NCBI GenBank assembly: GCA_900545125.1
Contig: UQXS01000073.1
Coordinates: forward strand, 1 to 10,809
Source: an uncultured Ruminococcus sp.
Lineage (GTDB): Bacteria > Bacillota > Clostridia > Oscillospirales > Ruminococcaceae
Direction of reading: 5' to 3'
DNA: 10,809 nucleotides
Shown here: positions 1 through 6,041 of the stretch, piece after piece
Numbering within the stretch: position 1 is the first letter of the stretch
How the letters are laid out: every line of letters begins with the position of its first letter
The notes under the pieces: generated by a model
Databases searched by the model: none
What the model saw: the letters and a program-made list of their open reading frames with translations, nothing else
What the model was told of the DNA's origin: nothing
Translations under genes and position numbers: made by a program

Positions 1-727
1 CGTCCTTATACTCGCAGACTGCCGTAGGCGCACAAAGGGAAATTTCGTCGAGCTTTTCAGTACCGTAAACCACCATTCCCCTTTCAGAACCAAGCTTCAT
101 GAGGACTTCGGCGACCGGTTCTGCCAAAGAACCGTCATAAACTCCGAGAAGATGATATTTCGGACTTGCAGGATTCGTGAGAGGCCCAAGGATGTTGAAA
201 ACCGTTCTGATACCAAGTTCCCTGCGGATAGAGCCGACATATTTCATGGACGTATGGTATTTCTGGGCAAAGAAAAAGCAAAATCCTGCTTTTTCAAGAA
301 GCTCACGGCATTTTTCCGGTTCAAGATTTATATTTCCGCCCAATGCCTCCAGACAGTCTGCCGTTCCGCAGTCTGACGATGCTGCACGGTTTCCGTGCTT
401 TGCAACGAGAATTCCCGATGCCGCAATAACAAACGCAGATGTGGTGGAAATATTAAAGCTATGAGCATTGTCACCGCCTGTTCCGACAATTTCAAGAAGG
501 TCGAGATCATTTTCAAACTTTGTGGCATGATCTCTCATAGCGGCGGCACATCCGGTTATCTCGTCGATAGTCTCAGATTTGGCGCTCTTTGTGGACAAAG
601 CTGCAAGAAATGCAGCATTCTGTGTTGCGGTGGTCTCTCCGGACATTATTTCAGATATAACCTGATATGCCTCGTCATACGAAAGGTCCTGTTTGTCAAC
701 TATTTTGACTATTGCTTCCTTAATCAT
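1..727 (-). CDS. trpD: Anthranilate phosphoribosyltransferase, 3' end cut by window edge
   Basis: TrpD transfers the phosphoribosyl group of PRPP to anthranilate, the second step from chorismate to tryptophan. The frame is open from the ATG at 727 to the window edge and gives 242 residues; the family is usually about 335-345, so roughly the last 95 are missing. Visible motifs are the Gly-rich PRPP-binding loop GTGGD (residues 82-86), NIST (92-95), KHGNR (110-114), LGPLTNP (180-186) and the LDEIS segment (226-230), all in the order expected for TrpD. A GGAGG site at 737-741 lies 9 bases before the start. An ATG 7 bases further upstream meets a stop after four codons, so 727 is the start. It lies 18 bases after trpG and is the third gene of the trp operon. 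Family assignment is very secure. Confidence 0.96.
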   Translation of the reverse strand, partial: MIKEAIVKIVDKQDLSYDEAYQVISEIMSGETTATQNAAFLAALSTKSAKSETIDEITGCAAAMRDHATKFENDLDLLEIVGTGGDNAHSFNISTTSAFVIAASGILVAKHGNRAASSDCGTADCLEALGGNINLEPEKCRELLEKAGFCFFFAQKYHTSMKYVGSIRRELGIRTVFNILGPLTNPASPKYHLLGVYDGSLAEPVAEVLMKLGSERGMVVYGTEKLDEISLCAPTAVCEYKD

Positions 728-745
728 AAATCATGACCTCCTGCA

Positions 746-1312
746 TTAAAGTGAGATAAAATTTTTGAGCATTGTTTTTCCGTCCGGTGTCATGATAGAT
801 TCCGGATGAAACTGAACGCCGTATATCGGGAATTCCCTATGCTGAACCGCCATTATTTCGCCGTCATCCGCCGATGCGGTTATCTCCAGACAGTCGGGAA
901 TGGTATCCGGATCAGCCGCCAGAGAGTGATATCTTGCAACCGGAGCATCCGGAGCAATCCCCCTGAAAAGCGGACAATCCGAGCTGAAATTTATAACCGA
1001 CTGCTTTCCGTGCATAAGCTTTCGTGCATATGTCACCGTTGCTCCGTAAGCGGTGCATATCGCCTGATGACCGAGACAAACACCCAGCGTGGGGATCTTC
1101 CGGCATATAGTTCCTGCTGCTTCGACGATTATTCCGGCATCCTCCGGACGTCCCGGTCCGGGGGAAATGATGATTTTTTCGGGTGCAAGTTCCTCTATTT
1201 CGCTTACCGTCATTTCGTCGCTGCGGATAACCTTTATATCAGGGCATATCTCACCGACGAGCTGAAATAGATTATACGAAAAGCTGTCATAGTTATCTAT
1301 CAAAAGTATCAT
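746..1312 (-). CDS. trpG: Anthranilate synthase component II (glutamine amidotransferase)
   Basis: TrpG is a class I glutamine amidotransferase that supplies ammonia to TrpE for making anthranilate from chorismate. The 188-residue length is typical of a free-standing subunit. Visible are the N-terminal ILLIDNYDSFSYN signature (2-14), the oxyanion-strand segment SPGPG (50-54), the nucleophile elbow GVCLGHQ with Cys79, and the His169/Glu171 pair in QFHPES, so the catalytic triad is complete. HGKQS (101-105) and YHSL (128-131) also fit the family. The ATG overlaps the trpE stop as ATGA, and GAGGAGG sits 7 bases upstream inside trpE, which suggests translational coupling. Family members sometimes also serve PabB in folate synthesis; the operon context points to tryptophan as the main role. 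Confidence 0.96.
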   Translation of the reverse strand: MILLIDNYDSFSYNLFQLVGEICPDIKVIRSDEMTVSEIEELAPEKIIISPGPGRPEDAGIIVEAAGTICRKIPTLGVCLGHQAICTAYGATVTYARKLMHGKQSVINFSSDCPLFRGIAPDAPVARYHSLAADPDTIPDCLEITASADDGEIMAVQHREFPIYGVQFHPESIMTPDGKTMLKNFISL

Positions 1313-2775
1313 ACATCCGCCTCCTCTGCCGATTTGAGAGCATCAACAACAGCAGCAGCCTTGTTTATGCACTCCTGAAACTCCTTTTCTGCCACAGAAT
1401 CCGCAACGATACCCGCACCACTTCTGACAAATACCCTGCCGTTTTTCTTATAGGCAATACGTATGGCGATACAGGTATCAAGATTGCCTGTAAAATCTAT
1501 ATATCCGATAGCTCCGCCGTAAATTCCACGCTTGTTGTTTTCAAGCTCCCCTATAAGCTGACAGGCTCTGATCTTCGGAGCGCCGGAAAGCGTTCCTGCC
1601 GGAAGAACTGCGCTCACAGCGTCAAGAGCGTCGAATTCGTCCCTTATCTCACCACGCACAGTAGATCCGATATGCATTACGTGAGAATACCGTTCAATAC
1701 TGTGGAGCTTTTCAACCTGAACGCTTCCGAATCTGCTTATTTTTCCGAGATCGTTTCTGCCGAGATCGACCAGCATATTGTGTTCGGCAAGCTCTTTTTC
1801 ATCGGCGAGAAGTCCTCTTTCAAGTTCCTTATCCTCCGCTTCGGTCTTTCCTCTGGGACGTGTTCCGGCAAGGGGGAATGTGTGAAGAACTCCGTCCTCA
1901 AGCCGGACAAGCGTTTCCGGAGATGCTCCGGCGATCTCCACATCAGTGCCCGAAAAATAGAACATATACGGCGAGGGATTAGTTGTTCTGAGAACACGGT
2001 ACGTATTGAAGAGACTTCCCTCAAATCCTGCGCTCAGGCGGTTGGAAAGCACTATCTGGAAAATATCGCCCTCTCTGATATAATTCTTAGCCCTTTCAAC
2101 CATTGAGCAATACTGCTCCTTATTGAAAAGCGGCGTTACTTCGGTTGTAAGATGTCCGGCAGGTTCTTTTCTGCGCACGCCGTTCCGTAGAAGCTGAGCG
2201 AGCTGTTCAAGTTCCAGTTTAGCCTTGTTATAGCCTGTTTCCGGATCATCGAGGTTCATATTTGCAATTAAAATTATCTTCTGACGAAAATTATCGAATG
2301 CTATGACTTTATCAAAAAGCATCAGGTCGACGTCCTTGAAATTCTCGGTATCTTCCACATTTTGCCGGAGCGTCGGCTCGGTATAGGAAAGGAAATCGTA
2401 TGAGAAATATCCCACAAAACCGCCCGTAAACGACGGCAGATAGGAAAATTTCGGACTTCTGTACCTTGAAAGTATTTCACGAATCCGGATACTCGGATCT
2501 TCGGTTTTTATTTTCACATCTCCGACAGTTATTTCATTGCCGACAGCTGTGATCTGTGTTTTCGGGTCAAAGCCAAGGAACGTGTATCTTCCCCACTTCT
2601 CATGACCTGCTACCGACTCAAGCATATAGCAATGGCTGGAAATATTTTTCAGAATAGTCATTGCCTCTATCGGCGTACATATATCGCTGAGTATTTCGCA
2701 GCTTACAGGAAGAATATCGTAGCATCCCTTTTCTGCGATCTTTTTTACCTCTTTAAAATCCGGCAAAAAATTCAT
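1309..2775 (-). CDS. trpE: Anthranilate synthase component I
   Basis: TrpE converts chorismate to anthranilate using ammonia from TrpG, the committed step of tryptophan synthesis. The protein has 488 residues. The N-terminal domain carries the MLES segment (51-54), matching the LES motif tied to tryptophan feedback binding in TrpE. The chorismate-binding domain shows PYMFY (269-273), IAGASPETLVRL (281-292), PLAGTRPRG (301-309), EHNMLVDLGRNDLG (331-344), LPAGTLSGAPKIRA (391-404), GIYGGAIGY (417-425) and RSGAGIVADS (451-460). The start at 2775 follows a GGAGGT site at 2781-2786. The reading frame stays open upstream, but that extension runs through the leader terminator and is not coding. PabB or another chorismate-utilising homologue is the alternative; the LES motif, the neighbouring trpG/trpD and the Trp T-box make TrpE the clear choice. 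Confidence 0.97.
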   Translation of the reverse strand: MNFLPDFKEVKKIAEKGCYDILPVSCEILSDICTPIEAMTILKNISSHCYMLESVAGHEKWGRYTFLGFDPKTQITAVGNEITVGDVKIKTEDPSIRIREILSRYRSPKFSYLPSFTGGFVGYFSYDFLSYTEPTLRQNVEDTENFKDVDLMLFDKVIAFDNFRQKIILIANMNLDDPETGYNKAKLELEQLAQLLRNGVRRKEPAGHLTTEVTPLFNKEQYCSMVERAKNYIREGDIFQIVLSNRLSAGFEGSLFNTYRVLRTTNPSPYMFYFSGTDVEIAGASPETLVRLEDGVLHTFPLAGTRPRGKTEAEDKELERGLLADEKELAEHNMLVDLGRNDLGKISRFGSVQVEKLHSIERYSHVMHIGSTVRGEIRDEFDALDAVSAVLPAGTLSGAPKIRACQLIGELENNKRGIYGGAIGYIDFTGNLDTCIAIRIAYKKNGRVFVRSGAGIVADSVAEKEFQECINKAAAVVDALKSAEEADV

Positions 2776-2780
2776 AATGC

Positions 2781-2786
2781 ACCTCC
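2781..2786 (-). promoter_or_regulatory. Ribosome binding site fixing the trpE start
   Basis: The minus strand reads GGAGGT here, 5 bases before the ATG at 2775. It lies just downstream of the leader terminator, so it rules out the longer open frame that begins further upstream inside the leader. Confidence 0.85.
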
Positions 2787-2792
2787 GTGAAT

Positions 2793-2832
2793 AAAAATAA
2801 AAAAGTCCCTGACAGAAAAATCTGTCAAGGAC
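2793..2832 (-). terminator. Intrinsic terminator of the trp T-box leader
   Basis: On the minus strand, GTCCTTGACAGA (2832-2821) pairs with TCTGTCAGGGAC (2816-2805) around a TTTT loop. This is a 12-bp stem with one G-U pair. It is followed by a run of six U, then A, then five U (2804-2793). The 5' arm contains CGTCCTT, which can instead pair with the AAGG of the T-box sequence, so terminator and antiterminator are mutually exclusive. This is the standard T-box switch. Confidence 0.93.
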
Positions 2833-2993
2833 GAATAAACAAAATCCGCGGTACCACCTTGATTTACGGCAAAACGCCGTACACTTGCAGGATACTATCA
2901 TATCCCCGATGTTTAACGCACATCAGACGTTGCAGAATACTGCGGAATCGTACAGACAAACATAAAATTCCTTTTCACTGCACCCTCAGCGGC

Positions 2994-2996
2994 CCA
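2994..2996 (-). promoter_or_regulatory. Specifier codon UGG (Trp) of the T-box
   Basis: On the minus strand the context is CAAA-TGG-GCCGCTGAG. The triplet lies on the 3' side of stem I just before the CTGAG strand that closes it against CTCAG. This is where class I T-box leaders present the codon that pairs with the tRNA anticodon. TGG fits tRNA-Trp and agrees with the trpEGD genes downstream. Confidence 0.82.
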
Positions 2997-3089
2997 TTTG
3001 CTGAACTGTTTTTCGCCCGGATCACAGCACCCCGGACTCTCTGAGCAAGCATATTCAGCTTTATCCCCGCATCATCGGTTTCTATGCAT

Positions 3090-3118
3090 ATTATATCACT
3101 AAAAGATCGGTATGTCAA
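3090..3118 (-). promoter_or_regulatory. Sigma-A promoter of the trp operon
   Basis: The minus strand has TTGACA at 3118-3113 and TATAAT at 3095-3090, separated by exactly 17 bases. Both hexamers match the consensus perfectly. Transcription should begin near 3083, right at the start of the T-box leader. The -35 box lies only 22 bases beyond the ispF stop. Confidence 0.92.
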
Positions 3119-3140
3119 TAGGAAAAATAAATTTTTATTT

Positions 3141-3617
3141 TTAATTTTTTATCATCAATACGACAGCGTGAGCGGAAATTCCAAGTTTTTCGCCGGTAAA
3201 TCCGAGTTTTTCCTCGGTTGTAGCTTTGACGCTTATCTGAGAATAATCGCATCCGCAGACATCTGCAATCCTTTCACGCATCTGTGTGATATACGGTGCA
3301 AGCTTCGGTGCCTGAGCAATGATCGTTGAGTCAATATTGCCGATAACATAGCCTTTTTTCCGGCAGACCTCACAGACTTTTTTCAGAAGGACAGCACTGT
3401 CGGCATCCTTGAAACTGTCGTCGTTATCCGGAAAAAGATGACCGATATCCCCCAGCGCAAGAGCTCCCAGCATGGCATCCATAACAGCGTGAAGAAGCAC
3501 GTCCGCATCGGAGTGACCGAGAAGTCCTGTTGTATGGGGAATCTCCACACCGCCAAGAATCAGCTTTCTGCCCTCGGTAAGGCGATGAACGTCGTATCCG
3601 TGACCTATTCTGAACAT
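3141..3617 (-). CDS. ispF: 2-C-methyl-D-erythritol 2,4-cyclodiphosphate synthase
   Basis: IspF cyclises CDP-methylerythritol 2-phosphate to MEcPP with loss of CMP, the fifth step of the MEP isoprenoid pathway, working as a cytosolic homotrimer. The 158-residue length is typical. Metal ligands are visible as Asp9 and His11 in GHGYDVHR and as His43 in the LLHAVMDA segment. The GHSDADV motif (34-40), LFPDND (61-66) and the C-terminal ATTEEKLGFTG signature (132-142) are present. The start follows AGGAGG (3629-3624) by 6 bases and overlaps the end of ispD by 13 bases. The ispD-ispF pairing is common, and some bacteria fuse the two. No GC-rich terminator follows, and the trp promoter begins 22 bases after the stop. 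Confidence 0.97.
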   Translation of the reverse strand: MFRIGHGYDVHRLTEGRKLILGGVEIPHTTGLLGHSDADVLLHAVMDAMLGALALGDIGHLFPDNDDSFKDADSAVLLKKVCEVCRKKGYVIGNIDSTIIAQAPKLAPYITQMRERIADVCGCDYSQISVKATTEEKLGFTGEKLGISAHAVVLMIKN

Positions 3618-4303
3618 AATGTTCCTCCTCTCATATTAAGAAGCACCTCTGCAAGCCGTATATCCTCCGGCGTGGTGATCTTGATATTCGTATAATCACC
3701 TGTCGTCATGGCAATCTTGCCGCCGATAGCTTCCACAAGCTGACAGTCATCGGTAAAATCAAGGGAATGTTCAAGAGCAAAATCAATTCCCTCAAAATAA
3801 AGACGGCGCTTGAAAATCTGGGGTGTCTGGGTGATATAGAGCATTTTTCTCGGCGGAGTATCGGTAATAAGTCCGTCCTCCACCATTTTTATCGTATCCT
3901 TGACAGGAACTCCAAGTGCAGCTCCGCCGAAAACGCCGGCATCCCTGATGGTTTTTTCGATGTGTTCCGGGCGCACCAGAGGACGTGCTCCGTCATGAAC
4001 GGCTATCAGCTCCGTATCGGCAGAAGCACATCTCACACCTTTTATAACGCTTTGCTGCCGTGTATCCCCGCCCTCGGTGCAGGCAGTCAGCTTTGTGATT
4101 CCTGCTGCTTCAGCTTCGGCTTTTATCGCAGGTATATCCGATTCTCTGGCTACAATGATTATTTCCTTTACACTTTCACACTGCTGAAAAGCCTGCATAG
4201 TTACTCCTATCACAAGGCGCTCTCCCAACGGAAGAAGTATTTTATTAACCCCGCCCATTCTGGAAGAATTTCCGGCGCATACTATGATAACAGATGTATT
4301 CAT
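3605..4303 (-). CDS. ispD: 2-C-methyl-D-erythritol 4-phosphate cytidylyltransferase
   Basis: IspD joins CTP and MEP to give CDP-methylerythritol and pyrophosphate, the third MEP-pathway step. At 232 residues it has the usual length. The N-terminal CTP-binding signature appears as CAGNSSRMGGVNK (9-21), with Arg15 and Lys21 in the expected places; the family usually has AAGxGxRMG, so CAGNSSRMG is a mild variant. GGDTRQQSV (78-86), HDGARPL (103-109), TQTPQ (158-162), TDD (184-186) and NIKITTPED (206-214) follow in order. An AAAGGAA site lies 8 bases before the start. The gene begins 17 bases after the kinase gene and overlaps ispF, so the three are probably co-transcribed from the promoter at 5885-5913. 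Confidence 0.96.
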   Translation of the reverse strand: MNTSVIIVCAGNSSRMGGVNKILLPLGERLVIGVTMQAFQQCESVKEIIIVARESDIPAIKAEAEAAGITKLTACTEGGDTRQQSVIKGVRCASADTELIAVHDGARPLVRPEHIEKTIRDAGVFGGAALGVPVKDTIKMVEDGLITDTPPRKMLYITQTPQIFKRRLYFEGIDFALEHSLDFTDDCQLVEAIGGKIAMTTGDYTNIKITTPEDIRLAEVLLNMRGGTLCSE

Positions 4304-4320
4304 TTTATTTTTCCTTTCAT

Positions 4321-5853
4321 TTACAGATAATATTTCAGCACATTTATAATACGTTCCGTATCAACAGGTTTGGCAATATGATGATTCATTCCCGCTTCTT
4401 TTGCCTTTTCTACATCCTCGGAAAAAGCATTTGCAGTCATTGCTACAATGGGCATACTCTTCACATCTTCCCGTGAAAGACGGCGTATCTGTCTTGCCGC
4501 CTCATATCCGTCCATTATCGGCATCTGAATATCAAGAAAAACCAGGTCATAATATCCGTCAGGACTTGTAATGATCTTCTCAACTGCTTCCATACCATTC
4601 ACGGCTGTTTCAACTGAAATGCCGGTCATGCCAATGAGTTCGACGGCAATTTCACGGTTCATGTCATTATCCTCCACAAGCAGGACTCTTCTTCCGGTAA
4701 AATCAGCTTTTGTACTCTTGACCGGCTTGAGCGCAGTATCTGATCTTTCTGCTTTGGGGAACTTGAATCCCAGCAGGAATTCCGTTCCCTTTCCTGCCTG
4801 ACTTGAAACATTGATCTTTCCTTTCATTGCTTCAACGAGACGTTTTGTAATAGCAAGACCAAGTCCGGCTCCCTGACGGCTGCTTTCCGTGGAGGTACGT
4901 TCTTTTTCAAATTTCCCGAAAATACTGCCGAGAAAAGCGTCACTCATACCGATACCGTCGTCTTTTATCGAAATATACAAGTAAACGCTGTTCGTATCTT
5001 TTCCTTTTTTCTGCCTGACCGTAAGCCAGACATGACCTCCGGGCTTATTGAATTTCATAGCATTGCTCAGCAGATTCATAAGAATCTGGTTCAGATGTAC
5101 AACATCACAGCAAACATCTGTATCACGTATTCCTTTTGTATCAGAAATAAAACTGAGCTGATTGTGCTCCATATCTTCATTAACCAGATTTCCGAGCACT
5201 GAAAAAAATTCGGTAAGATCGCATCTTTCCGGCTCAATAGTGATATCGCCTTTTTCGATTCTTGCCATATCAAGAACATCGCCCAGCATACGCATCAGAT
5301 TTTCACCGGAGATTTCGATTTTTTTAAAGCATCCTTTCGTCTTTACGGGGTTATGCACAAACCTCTGACCAATTTTGGCATATCCGAGAATTGCGTTCAT
5401 AGGAGTGCGTATATCGTGCGACATATTAAATAAAAAAGCAGATTTAGCCCTGTCTGCATCCTCAGCTCTTTTAAGTGCTTCTTTCAATTGCTGCTGAAGT
5501 ATTGCCAACTGGCTGTCAGCAGATTCCTTTGTACGTTTTGAAGCCGAACTCTCAGCAGTTCTGCTTACATCGGGAGCATCGGTAAATGTTATAGCATAGC
5601 CCTCACCGGTCTCGGGAAGATCTGCTTCCGACGACTGGATAAAGATATTCTTATCGCCAAGGGAAAATATTCTCTGCTTAGTATTGCTCAGCAGCGGACA
5701 ATGAGCGCATATATCATTGCCGCCGCCCATAAATTTATAGCATAAATCTCCTTTTTCAACGCCGGGATAAACCGCACGTACTGCTTTATTGAAATAAAGA
5801 AGCCTGAACCCTTTATCAATTATATACATTCCGTTTCCTGCTTCAATGCTCAT
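4321..5853 (-). CDS. Soluble hybrid histidine kinase: PAS-like Cys sensor, HisKA, HATPase, receiver
   Basis: A 510-residue signalling kinase. Residues 1-95 look like a PAS-like sensor (MYIIDKGFRLLYFNKA) with a Cys-x10-Cys-x2-Cys cluster at Cys38, Cys49 and Cys52. A helical, probably coiled-coil linker covers about 100-138. The HisKA domain has FNMSHDIRTP with phospho-acceptor His146. The ATPase domain shows the N box LMNLLSNAMKFN (258-269), G1 DDGIGM (298-303) and G2 GAGLGL (328-333). A C-terminal receiver domain (about 388-510) has the acidic pair in VEDND (393-397), phospho-acceptor Asp441 in FLDIQMP, Thr473 and Lys495. No signal peptide, membrane segment, HPt or DNA-binding domain is visible, so it is cytosolic and must pass phosphate to an unlinked partner. 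The start at 5853 is set by AGGAGG 7 bases upstream; an in-frame TTG at 5880 lies at or outside the predicted transcript start. Ligand and target are unknown. Confidence 0.93.
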   Translation of the reverse strand: MSIEAGNGMYIIDKGFRLLYFNKAVRAVYPGVEKGDLCYKFMGGGNDICAHCPLLSNTKQRIFSLGDKNIFIQSSEADLPETGEGYAITFTDAPDVSRTAESSASKRTKESADSQLAILQQQLKEALKRAEDADRAKSAFLFNMSHDIRTPMNAILGYAKIGQRFVHNPVKTKGCFKKIEISGENLMRMLGDVLDMARIEKGDITIEPERCDLTEFFSVLGNLVNEDMEHNQLSFISDTKGIRDTDVCCDVVHLNQILMNLLSNAMKFNKPGGHVWLTVRQKKGKDTNSVYLYISIKDDGIGMSDAFLGSIFGKFEKERTSTESSRQGAGLGLAITKRLVEAMKGKINVSSQAGKGTEFLLGFKFPKAERSDTALKPVKSTKADFTGRRVLLVEDNDMNREIAVELIGMTGISVETAVNGMEAVEKIITSPDGYYDLVFLDIQMPIMDGYEAARQIRRLSREDVKSMPIVAMTANAFSEDVEKAKEAGMNHHIAKPVDTERIINVLKYYL

Positions 5854-5860
5854 CTGAATT

Positions 5861-5866
5861 CCTCCT
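5861..5866 (-). promoter_or_regulatory. Ribosome binding site fixing the kinase start
   Basis: The minus strand reads AGGAGG, 7 bases before the ATG at 5853. The longer frame starting at TTG 5880 would have this site inside its coding sequence, and the promoter places the transcript start near 5878. The ATG at 5853 is therefore preferred. Confidence 0.85.
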
Positions 5867-5884
5867 GATTTTTTTGCCAATTTT

Positions 5885-5913
5885 ATTATACACTATTAAT
5901 ATCTTTATGTCAA
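5885..5913 (-). promoter_or_regulatory. Sigma-A promoter of the kinase-ispD-ispF unit
   Basis: The minus strand carries TTGACA (5913-5908) and TATAAT (5890-5885) with a 17-base spacer, a perfect consensus match. The expected start near 5878 leaves an untranslated leader of only about 25 bases before the kinase ATG. No riboswitch or operator is obvious in it. Confidence 0.9.
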
Positions 5914-5948
5914 TAACTGCACATAATATCCGGATATCCTTCAGGCAT

Positions 5949-6017
5949 AAAAATACTCCTTTTGTCAGACTTCTTTCGGTATATTTATATTATACCACAT
6001 TGTCTGACAAAAGGAGT
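5949..6017 (-). terminator. Long nested inverted repeat, likely terminator of the lipoprotein gene
   Basis: A perfect 16-bp inverted repeat has arms ACTCCTTTTGTCAGAC (5955-5970) and GTCTGACAAAAGGAGT (6002-6017) with a 31-base loop. Inside the loop a second pair, GGTATA (5978-5983) and TATACC (5991-5996), can extend the hairpin. On the minus strand the stem ends in A followed by five U (5953-5949), and the lipoprotein stop codon lies 25 bases upstream of it, which fits intrinsic termination. The loop is longer than in ordinary terminators, so a small mobile-repeat remnant or a protein-binding palindrome remains possible. Confidence 0.65.
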
Positions 6018-6041
6018 TCATTTCATTCAACAGATTTTTTA

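Larger units (their letters stand above)
2793..3083 (-). promoter_or_regulatory. T-box riboswitch leader, predicted tRNA-Trp specific
   Basis: This untranslated leader of about 290 bases senses the charging state of a tRNA and controls transcription into trpE. The conserved T-box sequence AGGTGGTACCGCGG is at 2859-2846, with the UGGU acceptor-end bulge at 2856-2853. Directly before it is a hairpin (TACGGC/GCCGTA, 2881-2865) fitting stem III. Stem I shows the AGAGAG element after CTCAG, a CCGG-bounded hairpin with a GCTGTGA loop, and a closing CTGAG on the 3' side. The codon in the specifier position is UGG. Further small hairpins (GGATA/TATCC at 2890-2905 and a GATGT/ACATC pair) fill the linker. 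The 5' end is inferred from the promoter at 3090-3118. T-box identity is secure; Trp specificity rests on the specifier plus the downstream genes. Confidence 0.95.

Noticed and set aside
806..1270. 154-residue plus-strand open frame opposite trpG
   Set aside because: It is the antisense shadow of a fully conserved trpG gene and shows no recognisable domain or ribosome binding site.
2776..2901. N-terminal extension of trpE (42 extra residues)
   Set aside because: The extra frame covers the T-box terminator and antiterminator, and a GGAGGT site precedes the ATG at 2775. The extension is an open-frame accident inside the leader.
3123..3142. Palindrome AAAAATAAA-TT-TTTATTTTT after ispF as a terminator
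   Set aside because: The stem is entirely A-T with a two-base loop, is not followed by a further U-run, and overlaps the ispF stop. It is too weak to call.
3767..4330. 187-residue plus-strand open frame opposite ispD
   Set aside because: It lies antisense to ispD, which has all family motifs, and its own translation resembles no family I recognise.
5854..5880. Longer kinase start at TTG 5880
   Set aside because: The AGGAGG site would fall inside the coding sequence, and the consensus promoter places the transcript start at about the same position as the TTG.
5991..5996. TATAAT-like box on the minus strand inside the inverted repeat as a promoter
   Set aside because: No acceptable -35 element lies 16-18 bases upstream. 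The kinase already has a perfect promoter at 5885-5913.
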